A stretch of 64,000 bases of DNA from Hominenteromicrobium mulieris (lineage in GTDB: Bacteria > Bacillota > Clostridia > Oscillospirales > Acutalibacteraceae). Positions 15,863 to 24,607 of this stretch are shown in pieces. The position numbers and the translations under genes were made by a program. Position 1 is the first letter of the stretch, and each line of letters begins with the position of its first letter. Under the pieces are notes generated by a model. The model was not told where the DNA came from, made no database searches, and worked only from the letters and a program-made list of their open reading frames with translations. The DNA lies in the NCBI GenBank assembly GCA_021029595.1, contig JAJJOY010000004.1, positions 185,543 through 249,542 on the forward strand, written 5' to 3'.

Positions 15863-16018
15863 GCATCACCACCAAACTGGTGGTGATGCACCCACAAACC
15901 CGCACAGTGTGCGGGTTTTTCGAGAAAAAGTTTGGTGACGAAAAATTAGTTTAGTGACGAGTACGTCACCAAACATTCAAAAAGCATAGATTTCATGCCA
16001 TTTTTCCCATCACCAAAC
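15863..16018. other. Candidate transfer origin/operator region with repeated TTTGGTGACG boxes
   Basis: Within 160 bp there are a perfect inverted repeat GCATCACCACCA/TGGTGGTGATGC (15,863-15,889), a terminator-like AACCCGCACA/TGTGCGGGTT hairpin (15,897-15,920), and four related boxes. These are GTTTGGTGACG (15,930), GTTTAGTGACG (15,949), CGTCACCAAAC (15,964, inverted) and CATCACCAAAC (16,008, inverted). A ribbon-helix-helix protein gene follows directly. The layout fits an oriT or an autoregulated operator; which one is not decided by sequence alone. Confidence 0.55.
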
Positions 16019-16042
16019 TCATCACAGCCGAAAGGAACCCAA

Positions 16043-16459
16043 ATGGAAGAAAAATCAAATGTTTCAAGATTCACTGTTTCTCTTTCAACCGAGGGGAACA
16101 ATGCACTAAATGCAATTATGACCTTAACAAACCGCAATCCAAATCGCGAAAAAAGCAATGTAATCGATGAGGCTATCCAATTTTACTTCTCATATCTCTC
16201 TGGTCAGTTCAACATGGATTATGTTTGCGGCATCTACGGCAGACAAGTCGAAGCACTTGTGCAGCGGGCAACAGACCGCATATCTTCGCAGCTCTTTAAA
16301 CAAGCTGTTGAAACAAACATGCTAACACGTATCGTCGCATTCGAATACGAACTATCGAAAGATGAGTACGATAAAATGCGCAGCAAAGCTGTTGCAGCCG
16401 TAAAACGTTCCACCGGCCGCATTTCTCTGTTCGATACAATGCAGGACAGTGAGGAATAA
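16043..16459 (+). CDS. Ribbon-helix-helix DNA-binding protein, possible relaxosome accessory factor
   Basis: 138 aa from ATG 16,043 with AAAGGAAC upstream. The first 50 residues (VSRFTVSLSTEGNNALNAIMTLTNRNPNREKSNVIDEAIQFYFSYL) are a ribbon-helix-helix pattern; a helical remainder follows. The gene sits right after the repeat cluster at 15.86-16.02 kb, its likely binding site. MobC/TraM-like accessory proteins have this design, but the relaxase is 16 kb away, so a pure regulator is also possible. Confidence 0.65.
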   Translation: MEEKSNVSRFTVSLSTEGNNALNAIMTLTNRNPNREKSNVIDEAIQFYFSYLSGQFNMDYVCGIYGRQVEALVQRATDRISSQLFKQAVETNMLTRIVAFEYELSKDEYDKMRSKAVAAVKRSTGRISLFDTMQDSEE

Positions 16460-16463
16460 AGCC

Positions 16464-16492
16464 TTGAAATGATTTCACGAACACTGTATAAT
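16464..16492 (+). promoter_or_regulatory. Promoter of the coiled-coil membrane protein gene
   Basis: TTGAAA, 17 bases, TATAAT. The ATG lies 20 bases after the -10 box, so the leader is very short and the GGAGG motif sits at or before the start site. Confidence 0.65.
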
Positions 16493-16511
16493 GGAGGTGA
16501 AAAATTAAAAC

Positions 16512-17147
16512 ATGGAAAAATTGATTCGAGTGTTGGAAGGTATTACAGCCACTTTGTGGGCAATAACCATTCTATATTCTATCTTTTTCTTTTCACTGGG
16601 AGGTTTTCTTTTGAACGATATTTTTCAAGAGATTCTAATTGGCTTAATAACTGGTGCTATTTCTTCTCTTGTTTTTACCTCGATTTCGTATTTTGCATTC
16701 TTACACAAAATTCCTGAAAAAACACATGAAAAAATTGAAAAGCTCTTAAATGATCGATTAGGCTACGAAACTACAAATCATAACGCTGTAATGGGTGCTC
16801 TTAATCCAAATAACGAAGTTTTGCTTAATTTAGTTTCAAAAGACCATCGAGAATTAAAAGTGCTTACGGGCGAGACCTTACAGCATCTACGTATGGAAAA
16901 AGCCGCTAAAGAAAATCGCGAGCATATATTGACCAACGCAGAAAAAGAAATCGATAAACATATTGAGAGTTTACGCGCTTTTTCCGACATCATGGTAAAG
17001 CAACAAGAAAGAATTGTGCATTTAGAGAAAGAAAATATGGAACTCAAAGAGCAAATTCAAAATTTAAATGCACAGCTAAATCAGCAGCATGAACAAAGCC
17101 AATATCACAAACACGAAAATAAACAAGATTTTGGAATGTATCTATAA
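16512..17147 (+). CDS. Membrane-anchored coiled-coil protein
   Basis: 211 aa. Two N-terminal membrane segments (about 8-35 and 43-65: LWAITILYSIFFFSLGGFLL and LIGLITGAISSLVFTSISYFAF) are followed by a long charged coiled coil (KENREHILTNAEKEIDKHIESL...ERIVHLEKENMELKEQIQNLNAQL). Similar designs occur at 39,067 and 39,644. Could be an accessory of the mating apparatus or a membrane-sensing defence part. No family is recognised. Confidence 0.6.
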   Translation: MEKLIRVLEGITATLWAITILYSIFFFSLGGFLLNDIFQEILIGLITGAISSLVFTSISYFAFLHKIPEKTHEKIEKLLNDRLGYETTNHNAVMGALNPNNEVLLNLVSKDHRELKVLTGETLQHLRMEKAAKENREHILTNAEKEIDKHIESLRAFSDIMVKQQERIVHLEKENMELKEQIQNLNAQLNQQHEQSQYHKHENKQDFGMYL

Positions 17148-17177
17148 GCAACGCTTTAGGAATAAGGAGGTGTCGCC

Positions 17178-18386
17178 ATGCACTACACATTGATGCACAA
17201 AGAAATACCCGTAGTCGATATTGAACTGGACGATGCGTCCGGCGCGATTACTCGTGTGGATGACGTGCATAATGCTGCGCACATTCCAATCGGCATTGCG
17301 TACAAGAACGACATTCTCGACCGCAAGGCACTCAACAAATGGTGGTATGGGCGTTCCATTCCGGCAAGCCGTCAAGGCATCCAACAAGCGCTCGCTATTC
17401 TGCGTATCGGCAGCACGCAAGAGCTTATCGATAAAAGCTACGGACTTAGCCTTTCGGATCAGTATTGGATCAAGGAGAAAGGTTCCTCGTTGGAATGGGC
17501 TGAGATCAATTTTTTCACAAATGATTTTTCCCGTGACATCGGTGACATTCTTTTTAGCGGTCACAGCTCCAGTGCGAAAATCGATTTGATGTCCCCGGAC
17601 AACACCTCCGATGGTTGGCTACGCAAAAAGTGGACAATCATCGACGGCAAGCGCTGCCTCATTAAAGGCGGCAGTGGCGTGACCCAACAGGAGCCATACA
17701 ATGAAGTTATTGCTTCTGAGCTGATGGAAAAGCTCAACATCCCTCATGTTCCCTATCGGATCATTATGCAGGGCGATTATCCTTACAGCGTTTGCGAAGA
17801 CTTTATCGATGCGGACACAGAACTTATCTCTGCTGACTACATCATGAAGTCTCAAAAGAAAGCAAATCACCTCACGACATATCAGCATTACCTTAACTGC
17901 TGTGCCGCCTTTGGCATCTCTAATGCACAGCAAGCCGTAGATCAAATGATTGTCATCGATTATTTACTCGCCAATACTGACCGTCACTATAATAACTTCG
18001 GTGCGATTAGAAACGCCAACTCCTTAGAGTGGATCGGTTCTGCGCCGATCTACGACTCCGGTACATCTCTTTGGTGTAATACACCGACCAAACTCATCCG
18101 TCCGCTGGCCTCTGATTTGCCTTCAAAGCCGTTCAAAGAAACGCATGAGGAACAACTTAAACTCGTATCGTCTTTCGATTGGGTTAACTTTGAAGCGTTA
18201 CAGCACTTTGGAAACCGTGTGTGCGAAATCTTCGCAGAGTCCCCCTACCTCGACTCCGAACGCTGTGTTTGTCTTTCGAGCGCATTAGACCAACGTATCG
18301 AACGTCTTGAAGGTTTGGCGCTAACCATGAACCATGAACAGCACCACAGTCCAAAAATTGAAGAAGAATTTGAAATCAAGCTGTAA
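17178..18386 (+). CDS. HipA-like serine/threonine kinase
   Basis: 402 aa with AAGGAGGTG upstream. The kinase half shows an LIKGG nucleotide-binding element (about 160), MIVIDYLLANTDRHYNNFGAI with the catalytic Asp-Arg-His-Asn pattern (about 256-276) and YDSGTSLW as the metal-binding DFG-like loop (about 290). HipA kinases phosphorylate targets such as aminoacyl-tRNA synthetases and need a HipB antitoxin, but no HipB-like gene is adjacent. The tail EEEFEIKL mirrors the ArdC tail. The ICE palindrome overlaps the stop. Confidence 0.88.
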   Translation: MHYTLMHKEIPVVDIELDDASGAITRVDDVHNAAHIPIGIAYKNDILDRKALNKWWYGRSIPASRQGIQQALAILRIGSTQELIDKSYGLSLSDQYWIKEKGSSLEWAEINFFTNDFSRDIGDILFSGHSSSAKIDLMSPDNTSDGWLRKKWTIIDGKRCLIKGGSGVTQQEPYNEVIASELMEKLNIPHVPYRIIMQGDYPYSVCEDFIDADTELISADYIMKSQKKANHLTTYQHYLNCCAAFGISNAQQAVDQMIVIDYLLANTDRHYNNFGAIRNANSLEWIGSAPIYDSGTSLWCNTPTKLIRPLASDLPSKPFKETHEEQLKLVSSFDWVNFEALQHFGNRVCEIFAESPYLDSERCVCLSSALDQRIERLEGLALTMNHEQHHSPKIEEEFEIKL

Positions 18387-18410
18387 AACCGGAAGTACTT
18401 CCGGTTTTTC
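18386..18410. repeat. ICE palindrome copy 5 (CCGG type)
   Basis: Starts at the HipA-like stop codon. The preceding 20 bases resemble those before copy 4 (GAAGAATTTGAAATCA in both). Confidence 0.9.
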
Positions 18411-18419
18411 CTTTTCTCA

Positions 18420-18448
18420 TTGAAATCAAATTAAAAAGCTATTATAAT
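18420..18448 (+). promoter_or_regulatory. Promoter of the lipoprotein gene
   Basis: TTGAAA, 17 bases, TATAAT; transcription would start near 18,455 and GAGGAG serves as RBS. Confidence 0.75.
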
Positions 18449-18472
18449 ATTCTATATGAGGAGTGAACGACT

Positions 18473-19291
18473 ATGAAGAAAAAGATCACAGCAATATTGA
18501 TGGCGGCGGCGCTTATGGTTTCGCTTGCGGCGTGTGCGGGCAGCAATACCGAAAGCGTCGTAACGGAGAGCTCCACATCCAGTGCGGTAAGCAGCACGGT
18601 ATCGGAAAAGAACGATGCGAGTAGCAAACCGACTGCAAGCTCAAGCACTGCAAGTGCAAAGCCTACGGCGACGCCGGGCGCAAAAACGGAAAGCAGCAAA
18701 ACCGAGAGCTCGAAGGGAAGCAGCTCGTCTGCCTCGTCTAAAACGGAAAACAGCACAATGAGTAAGCCGTCGTCTTCAAGTTCTACCGGCAGCACAGTAT
18801 CGAAGCCGAGTGCAACCGCAAAACCGTCGGCGACAACGAAGCCCAGCTCTGGCAACAATACTGTGAGCAAACCGTCTTCCGGCAGCAGCGCGACTGCGAA
18901 GCCTTCTGCCACAGCAAAACCAACAACTGCGTCGACAACTAAACCCACGGCGGCACCGACAGCAAAGCCTACCTCTAAGCCGACTGCAACGACTAAACCT
19001 GCCACGAAACCCACAACCGCTCCCACAGCCAAGCCTACACCGGCTCCAACACCAAAGCCTACACCTGAACCGACTCCAGTGCCGACGCCAGAGCCGACTC
19101 CCGAAGAGCCTTACATTGTGACCGGAAGTATAATTGATGGATTATTTGACAGCGTTTCTGATGCCAGAGATTATGCTGAATCTGTATGGGGAGAAAAGAC
19201 TCTCCCTGATGGTAGCTATGTTAACGGTTATGGATGGGAAGAAGTTGTTTATTCTGATGGAACAGTGAAATATACGATTTATTGGTACTAA
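18473..19291 (+). CDS. Ser/Thr/Pro-rich surface lipoprotein
   Basis: 272 aa. Signal peptide with lipobox LAAC (Cys at about 21) predicts lipid anchoring. Residues about 25-210 are low-complexity Ser/Thr/Lys/Pro (SSST, KPTATTKP, PTPEPTP) forming a wall-spanning stalk. A compact ~55-residue C-terminal domain (YIVTGSIIDGLFDSVSDARDYAESVWGEK...GTVKYTIYWY) would be displayed. Probably aids mating contact or phage-receptor masking; no enzyme motif. Confidence 0.8.
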   Translation: MKKKITAILMAAALMVSLAACAGSNTESVVTESSTSSAVSSTVSEKNDASSKPTASSSTASAKPTATPGAKTESSKTESSKGSSSSASSKTENSTMSKPSSSSSTGSTVSKPSATAKPSATTKPSSGNNTVSKPSSGSSATAKPSATAKPTTASTTKPTAAPTAKPTSKPTATTKPATKPTTAPTAKPTPAPTPKPTPEPTPVPTPEPTPEEPYIVTGSIIDGLFDSVSDARDYAESVWGEKTLPDGSYVNGYGWEEVVYSDGTVKYTIYWY

Positions 19292-19294
19292 AAA

Positions 19295-19326
19295 AAGCCC
19301 ACAGATTGACAAAATCTGTGGGCTTT
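19295..19326 (+). terminator. Terminator of the lipoprotein gene, overlapping the toxin promoter
   Basis: Stem AAGCCCACAGATT/AATCTGTGGGCTT with a 4-base loop. The TTGACA box of the next promoter starts inside the loop. Confidence 0.85.
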
Positions 19327-19334
19327 CGTATAAT
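19306..19334 (+). promoter_or_regulatory. Consensus promoter of the holin-like toxin mRNA
   Basis: Perfect TTGACA, 17-base spacer, TATAAT. The transcript would have a leader of about 115 bases before the toxin, typical of type I systems with slowed translation. Confidence 0.85.
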
Positions 19335-19455
19335 AAGCCAGTAAGGCTTACTTTAAACGGTAGGCGGTTGCCCTCGAAAGTGCGCTTCGGCGTATAAAAG
19401 GAGGGTGAAATATTTCTTTTGCCCTCAATCCTATACTGGAAAGGGGGCGATGCAG

Positions 19456-19566
19456 ATGTATTTAACAGTGAACGACTTTTGCCAGATTTGTCTGGTAATT
19501 ATCGGCGCTTCGGGACTGATCGTTGCCTTGATTAGTCTGATACATGAGCTGAACAAAAAGAAATAA
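19456..19566 (+). CDS. Type I holin-like toxin (TxpA-like)
   Basis: 36 aa (MYLTVNDFCQICLVIIGASG...), one membrane helix and a Lys-rich end (HELNKKK). Start at 19,456 gives good spacing from AAAGGGGG; an ATG at 19,450 adds two residues. The sequence closely follows the putative holin-like toxin family of Firmicutes, small peptides that permeabilise the membrane when unpaired from their antisense RNA. A convergent consensus promoter downstream (19,649-19,676) drives the presumed antitoxin RNA. Confidence 0.85.
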   Translation: MYLTVNDFCQICLVIIGASGLIVALISLIHELNKKK

Positions 19567-19596
19567 GCCGCCCCGTCCTGAGAAAACGAGCGGCTT
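19565..19596. terminator. Hairpin after the holin-like toxin
   Basis: AAGCCGC...CGT...ACG...GCGGCTT stem-loop directly on the toxin stop. It would end the toxin mRNA and be part of the antisense RNA. Confidence 0.7.
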
Positions 19597-19642
19597 GTTT
19601 CTGCTGTTATTCTGAGGGCTAACCGTCACCGGTAAGCCTTAC
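19565..19642 (-). ncRNA. Predicted antisense antitoxin RNA of the holin-like toxin
   Basis: Starts near 19,642 from the leftward promoter and overlaps the 3' end of the toxin message; the left end is not fixed and may extend further. The first 35 bases are also complementary in part to the toxin leader (19,338-19,376), since the two ends of the locus form an inverted repeat. Confidence 0.65.
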
Positions 19643-19648
19643 ACTTAT

Positions 19649-19676
19649 ATTATAGCAGGTTTCACAACATTGTCAA
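19649..19676 (-). promoter_or_regulatory. Consensus promoter of the antisense RNA
   Basis: Leftward TTGACA, 16-base spacer, TATAAT, facing the toxin gene. Confidence 0.85.
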
Positions 19677-19821
19677 CAGAGACCAACTCTACGCAAAAAA
19701 TAGAACTGGAATTAGAGAATTGATTATATCAATTCTCTTTTTTTTTTGGTGGAATTCAGGTCGCATACAAACGTTATGCTACCTTTTACATAAATATTTC
19801 TAGGAAAGGATTTGAGAGAGA

Positions 19822-22800
19822 ATGAAAAGATTGAGGAAGCCGATCGCATGGATTCTATCGGTAATGATGATCCTCACAACTCTTCCGATCACAGCTCTTG
19901 CAGACGAAGTTACGCTAAGTGATAGTAGCTCATCTACTCTAACGGTAACATCTACACCAGAACTGGAAGTAACGCCGACTCCGGAACCGGAGGTAACGCC
20001 GACTCCGGAACCGGAGGTAACGCCGACTCCGGAACCGGAAGCAACGCCGACTCCGGAACCGGAGGTAACGCCGACTCCGGAACCGGAAGCAACGCCGACT
20101 CCGGAACCGGAAGCAACGCCGACTCCGGAACCGGAAGCAACACCGTCTCCGAAGCCGGAACAAGTTCCTGGATATCAGGTGGCAGAAACCGACCGAAACG
20201 GTGATTTTCTGTGGCCGGTCCCCGGATACGGCACGGTGTCGCAAGGATATGACGCAACAAAACACACCGGAATAGACATCAGTGCAGAACAAGGTGTTGC
20301 AGTAATCGCAGCTGCGGATGGCACCGTAAGCCACATACAGACGTGGGATGGTAGTACAACCACAGGCGATCAGTCCTACGGGAACATGGTGCAGATTACC
20401 CACGCCGACGAGAGAACAACTCTATATGCGCATCTCTCCAAGGTTCTTGTATCTTCTGGTGACTCCGTTAGTGCCGGGGAAACAATTGGATATGTCGGCA
20501 ATACCGGTAACGCAGACGGCGCACACCTGCACTTTGAAGTGCGGCAGAGCGGACAGACGGTTGATCCTCGTCCGTTCATAACCGGAGGGAACCCGGAGGA
20601 TCCGCAGAAAAAATTCGAGGAACTGCTTGAAAAGTATGGTGGCTACATCGCAGAAGATGGGCAACTGCGTACGTTAGATGGCCGTGAAGCCATTGACAAA
20701 CCTCTTGCGGAAATTGAGGCAGAAGCCGGAATGAATGTTCCCGTGTTCTATGCCTCAAATGTCACAGTATCCGAGTCTCGCTCCACCTACCTGATAAATA
20801 TCGGGTATACGACGGATGTTGAGGGAACAACAAACGGATGGGGCGGAAAAAGGATTAACGGGAAAGTCGCCTACTGTGTAGAGCATGGCATCGCCATTGG
20901 CCTGGGGGACAACGATGGATATACTTCTCTGAACCTAACCAGAGAACAGATGAACCGACTCACATTAATTGATTATTGGGGCCGGTACAAAAACATTGCC
21001 AATATCAAAGGATGCAGCGCTGTAAACTACAACTGGGATACCATCGAAGTGTCCGCTGAATACTTGGCTGAATTTTACTGCCAGCTGCTGATTTGGGAGA
21101 CAATCAACAGCTTCGGAGGCGACTTTGTGGGTGCTTCGAGCGTGTCGTTCCAGAGCACGATAGGTGGTATGGAGAACATTGCTTCTCAATCTACCTACAA
21201 TGCCTTCAAAAAGGCTGTCCTTGCGAAAGTAGACCAGTTCTACACAACGCCAAGTATCTCGGGTCAAACCGTGACTCTTAAAGTCGGTGAGTCCAAGACT
21301 CTTACAGATACTACCGGTGCTCTTGCAAACTATAAAGATGCTCCAATTTTAAATACTACAGGAATCTCTGTTACTAAAACTGGTAATAAAGTTACTTTAA
21401 CAGCAAAAGGTACACCAAACGCCTCTGGTGTAGTAAGATTTGGCTACAATATTGATCGTGCCTATGACGATCAAGGCCCCGGTTATTATTACCAGCATCC
21501 TGTCAGTCAAGACGTCACAACCTGCGGTTTCAATGGTGGTGACCCAGCTATTATGACCCTGAATGTAAAAGTCGAGCTTGACGGCTCTATGAAGATCGTC
21601 AAGACCTCAGAAGATGGCAAGGTTTCCGGTGTACGGTTCCGCGTGACGGGTAACGGCGTGGACACAACTGTGCAGACTGGTACAGACGGCACAATCATTG
21701 TTCCAAACCTGAAGGCCGGCAGCTACACGGTGACCGAGCTTGATGTGCCCGATCAGTACGTGCAGCCAAAGTCTCAGACGGTCACGGTTAAAGCCAACGA
21801 AACAGCAACGGTAAGCTTCACGAACGTGCTCAAAAAGTGGAAAGCAACCATCACAAAGGTGGACGCGGAAACCGGAGCCGCACAGGGCGATGCCTCCATT
21901 GCCGGTGCAGTGTACGGCGTGTATCACGGCAGCGATCTCATTGACCAGTACACCACAAACGCCAGCGGCCAGTTCACGACGAAAGAGTACGTATGCGGGG
22001 ATAACTGGTATATTCAGGAGATTTCGCCGTCCAGCGGATACCTCTTGGATACTACGAAATACCCGGTCGGCGCTGAACCGGACAAGTATACGCTGGAGCA
22101 TAACCAGATTCCAATCGGCGTTAAAGAGCAAGTCATCAAAGGCAAAATCCAGATACACAAGCAGTACGAAACCCTAGAGGGTACGCCGAAAGATGAGGCT
22201 GCCGCAGAATTTCAGGTCTACTTGAAATCCGCAGGCAGCTATGACAAGGCTAAAGCTTCTGAACGCGATACGATCATAACATCGGCCAGCGGCTATGCCG
22301 TAACAAAAAACATGCCGTATGGCACGTACATCGTCCACCAGACCAAGGGTGGTGCTGGCCGCGAATTTGTCGATGATTTTGAGGTCGTGATTTCAGCAAA
22401 CAACCAGACTTACAGTTACGAGCTTCTAAATGAACTCAAGAACGGCCAGCTGAAGATCATCAAGATTTCCGACGATGGTAAGGTTGAGGGCATTCAGTTC
22501 CGCGTAACGCGCCTTGCAGACAACTACAGCAAGGTATATACGACGGATGCCAGCGGCCTGATTCTGACCGAAACCCTCCCGATCTTCGAAGATAACGAAG
22601 GCAAAACCAAGTATCAGTACCGCGTGGAAGAACTCGATACAAAGGAAACCTTTGGCTATGCTCTCCCCGATCCGCAGATCGTCACACTGGAAGAAGGCGA
22701 CATTGCCGAAGTCAACTTCCACAACGTCCCGCTGGAGATCGGCACGATGGCAAAGTTTGAGGATGGCACGAAAGATACGCAGAGTGCGCAGGACATTGTG

Positions 22801-24597
22801 CTGGTGGATACCGTGCGCTATACCGGCCTGCAGGTCGGCAAGGAATACAAGCTATCCGGCGTTCTCATGAATAAGGCAACTGCCAAGCCGTTCCTTGATT
22901 TTGATGGGAATGAAGTGACCGCCGAAGCGACCTTCACACCGACGGATGCAGACGGCACAGTAGATGTGACGTTTATGTTCAGCAGCTTGCACCTCAAGCA
23001 AGACACAGAGGTAGTCGTTTTCGAAACGCTCTATCGTGAAGACATCGAGCTGGCAACTCATGCACAGATTGATGACGAAGGACAGACCGTTAAAATCCGC
23101 GTGCCGGAGATTGGAACGACAGCGACCTCTGAGGATGGCCACCGCGTCGATCCGCTCGGTGAGGTAACGATTTTTGATGAAGTATCGTATACCAATCTCA
23201 AGCCTGAAAAGGAATACACCGTATCCGGTGTACTCATGGACAAGGCGACCGGCAAAGCGTTTCTGGATGCCGATGGCAAAGAGATCAAGGCCGAAACCAC
23301 CTTTACGCCGACGCAGCCGACCGGCACAGTGACGGTTGAGTTTGTATTCAACGCAACCGGCTTGCATGGCAAGGAAGTCGTGGCCTTTGAGACTCTTTAC
23401 TATGAGGGTATCGAACTGGCAACTCATGCGGAGATCAACGATGAAGGGCAGACGGTCGAGCTGAAGAATCCTGAAATCGGAACAAAGGCAACAGCAGACG
23501 GCAAAAAGGAAATTACAGCGGATAAGATCACGATTACCGATGTTGTGAGCTATAAGGATTTGACCCCCGGTAAAGAATATAAGCTTACCGGTGTGCTGAT
23601 GAACAAAGCCACGAACGATAAGCTGCTTATCGATGGTAAAGAAATCACGGCAGAAGCTACCTTTACGCCAAAAGCTCCTACCGGCGAAGTTGAGATGACG
23701 TTTACTTTCGACGCGCGTGAGCTGACAGCCGAAACTGAGGTCGTAGTTTTTGAAACGCTTTATCGCGACGGTATTGAAATTGCAGTACATGCAGACATCG
23801 AAGATGAGGGTCAGACGGTGAAGATTCTGCCGCTGCATGGCTCCATTATGACCACCAAGGTAAACGCAGACGACCCGACAGATAAAATCTCCGGTGCGAC
23901 GTTCGGCGTTTACTCCGATGCAGACGGTGACGGCATCTTCAACGCTAAGACCGATAAGCTCGTTGGCACGCTTCAGGAAGGCGACACCGGCGTTTATACG
24001 CTGGATTCCCTCCCTTACGGAAAATTCTTCCTACACGAGGACAAGGCTCCTGAGGGCTTCGTACAGGACAACATCTACTATCCGTTTGAGATTAAAGAAG
24101 ACGGGCAAATCGTAAACTTTGAGACTGTTCCCGGCAAAGATTTCCCGAACAAGCCGATCAAAGGCACTGTCACCACCACAAAGGTGGATGCTACCAACCC
24201 GCAGCACAAGCTTTCCGGTGCAGTGTTTGAAATCTACCGCGATGCAGACGGTGATGGCCGCTACACAGAGGGTGTAGATACGCTCATCGGCCGTATGGAT
24301 GAAATAGAAACCGGCTTCTATTCCCTCTCCGACCTTGTTTACGGAAAATACCTGATTTACGAAGCACAGGCTCCGGCAAACTTCGTGCGCGATACGATCT
24401 ACTATCCGTTCTCTATCACAGAAGACGGCCAGACCGTGACGTTTGAAACGATCCCGGGCAAGGACTTCCCCAATAGCCCTGTTCCTAACCGCCCGAAGAC
24501 CGGCAGCAGCCGCAGTGTTCTTCCCTACATTGCTTTTGCCGGTTCTGCTTTAGGTTTGACTACCGTACTTCTGGTTCGCCGCAAAAAGAGCAAATAA
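19822..24597 (+). CDS. Giant wall-anchored adhesin: LytM + thioester + SpaA/VaFE repeats
   Basis: 1591 aa with GGAAAGGA upstream. In order: signal peptide (1-27); EPTPEPE(V/A) stalk coded by 24-bp repeats (about 50-115); M23/LytM domain (about 133-255) with HTGIDIS and HLHFEVR zinc motifs; thioester-type domain with YCVEHG (about 350); SpaA/Cna-B prealbumin-like domains (about 590-970); three VaFE-type beta domains with ETLYxxxIELATHA repeats (about 970-1340); two more Cna-B domains; and sorting signal RPKTGSS, a hydrophobic helix and RRKKSK. Sortase should anchor it. A role in mating-cell adhesion is inferred; the hydrolase-adhesin fusion is unusual. Confidence 0.9.
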   Translation: MKRLRKPIAWILSVMMILTTLPITALADEVTLSDSSSSTLTVTSTPELEVTPTPEPEVTPTPEPEVTPTPEPEATPTPEPEVTPTPEPEATPTPEPEATPTPEPEATPSPKPEQVPGYQVAETDRNGDFLWPVPGYGTVSQGYDATKHTGIDISAEQGVAVIAAADGTVSHIQTWDGSTTTGDQSYGNMVQITHADERTTLYAHLSKVLVSSGDSVSAGETIGYVGNTGNADGAHLHFEVRQSGQTVDPRPFITGGNPEDPQKKFEELLEKYGGYIAEDGQLRTLDGREAIDKPLAEIEAEAGMNVPVFYASNVTVSESRSTYLINIGYTTDVEGTTNGWGGKRINGKVAYCVEHGIAIGLGDNDGYTSLNLTREQMNRLTLIDYWGRYKNIANIKGCSAVNYNWDTIEVSAEYLAEFYCQLLIWETINSFGGDFVGASSVSFQSTIGGMENIASQSTYNAFKKAVLAKVDQFYTTPSISGQTVTLKVGESKTLTDTTGALANYKDAPILNTTGISVTKTGNKVTLTAKGTPNASGVVRFGYNIDRAYDDQGPGYYYQHPVSQDVTTCGFNGGDPAIMTLNVKVELDGSMKIVKTSEDGKVSGVRFRVTGNGVDTTVQTGTDGTIIVPNLKAGSYTVTELDVPDQYVQPKSQTVTVKANETATVSFTNVLKKWKATITKVDAETGAAQGDASIAGAVYGVYHGSDLIDQYTTNASGQFTTKEYVCGDNWYIQEISPSSGYLLDTTKYPVGAEPDKYTLEHNQIPIGVKEQVIKGKIQIHKQYETLEGTPKDEAAAEFQVYLKSAGSYDKAKASERDTIITSASGYAVTKNMPYGTYIVHQTKGGAGREFVDDFEVVISANNQTYSYELLNELKNGQLKIIKISDDGKVEGIQFRVTRLADNYSKVYTTDASGLILTETLPIFEDNEGKTKYQYRVEELDTKETFGYALPDPQIVTLEEGDIAEVNFHNVPLEIGTMAKFEDGTKDTQSAQDIVLVDTVRYTGLQVGKEYKLSGVLMNKATAKPFLDFDGNEVTAEATFTPTDADGTVDVTFMFSSLHLKQDTEVVVFETLYREDIELATHAQIDDEGQTVKIRVPEIGTTATSEDGHRVDPLGEVTIFDEVSYTNLKPEKEYTVSGVLMDKATGKAFLDADGKEIKAETTFTPTQPTGTVTVEFVFNATGLHGKEVVAFETLYYEGIELATHAEINDEGQTVELKNPEIGTKATADGKKEITADKITITDVVSYKDLTPGKEYKLTGVLMNKATNDKLLIDGKEITAEATFTPKAPTGEVEMTFTFDARELTAETEVVVFETLYRDGIEIAVHADIEDEGQTVKILPLHGSIMTTKVNADDPTDKISGATFGVYSDADGDGIFNAKTDKLVGTLQEGDTGVYTLDSLPYGKFFLHEDKAPEGFVQDNIYYPFEIKEDGQIVNFETVPGKDFPNKPIKGTVTTTKVDATNPQHKLSGAVFEIYRDADGDGRYTEGVDTLIGRMDEIETGFYSLSDLVYGKYLIYEAQAPANFVRDTIYYPFSITEDGQTVTFETIPGKDFPNSPVPNRPKTGSSRSVLPYIAFAGSALGLTTVLLVRRKKSK
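19970..20160. repeat. 24-bp tandem coding repeats of the adhesin stalk
   Basis: About eight near-identical units encoding TPTPEPE(V/A). Length variation by slippage would change stalk length without breaking the frame. Confidence 0.85.
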
Positions 24598-24607
24598 ATT
24601 TTGAATA

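Noticed and set aside
17178..18386. Full HipBA toxin-antitoxin pair
   Set aside because: No HipB-like HTH gene lies next to it; the upstream gene is a membrane coiled-coil protein.
19970..20160. Array of short regular repeats resembling a CRISPR
   Set aside because: The units are 24 bp with no spacers and encode a TPTPEPE stalk in frame.
20779..20880. Phage tail or capsid-like function for the giant protein
   Set aside because: Signal peptide, thioester motif, Cna-B and VaFE domains and a sorting signal all identify a surface adhesin.
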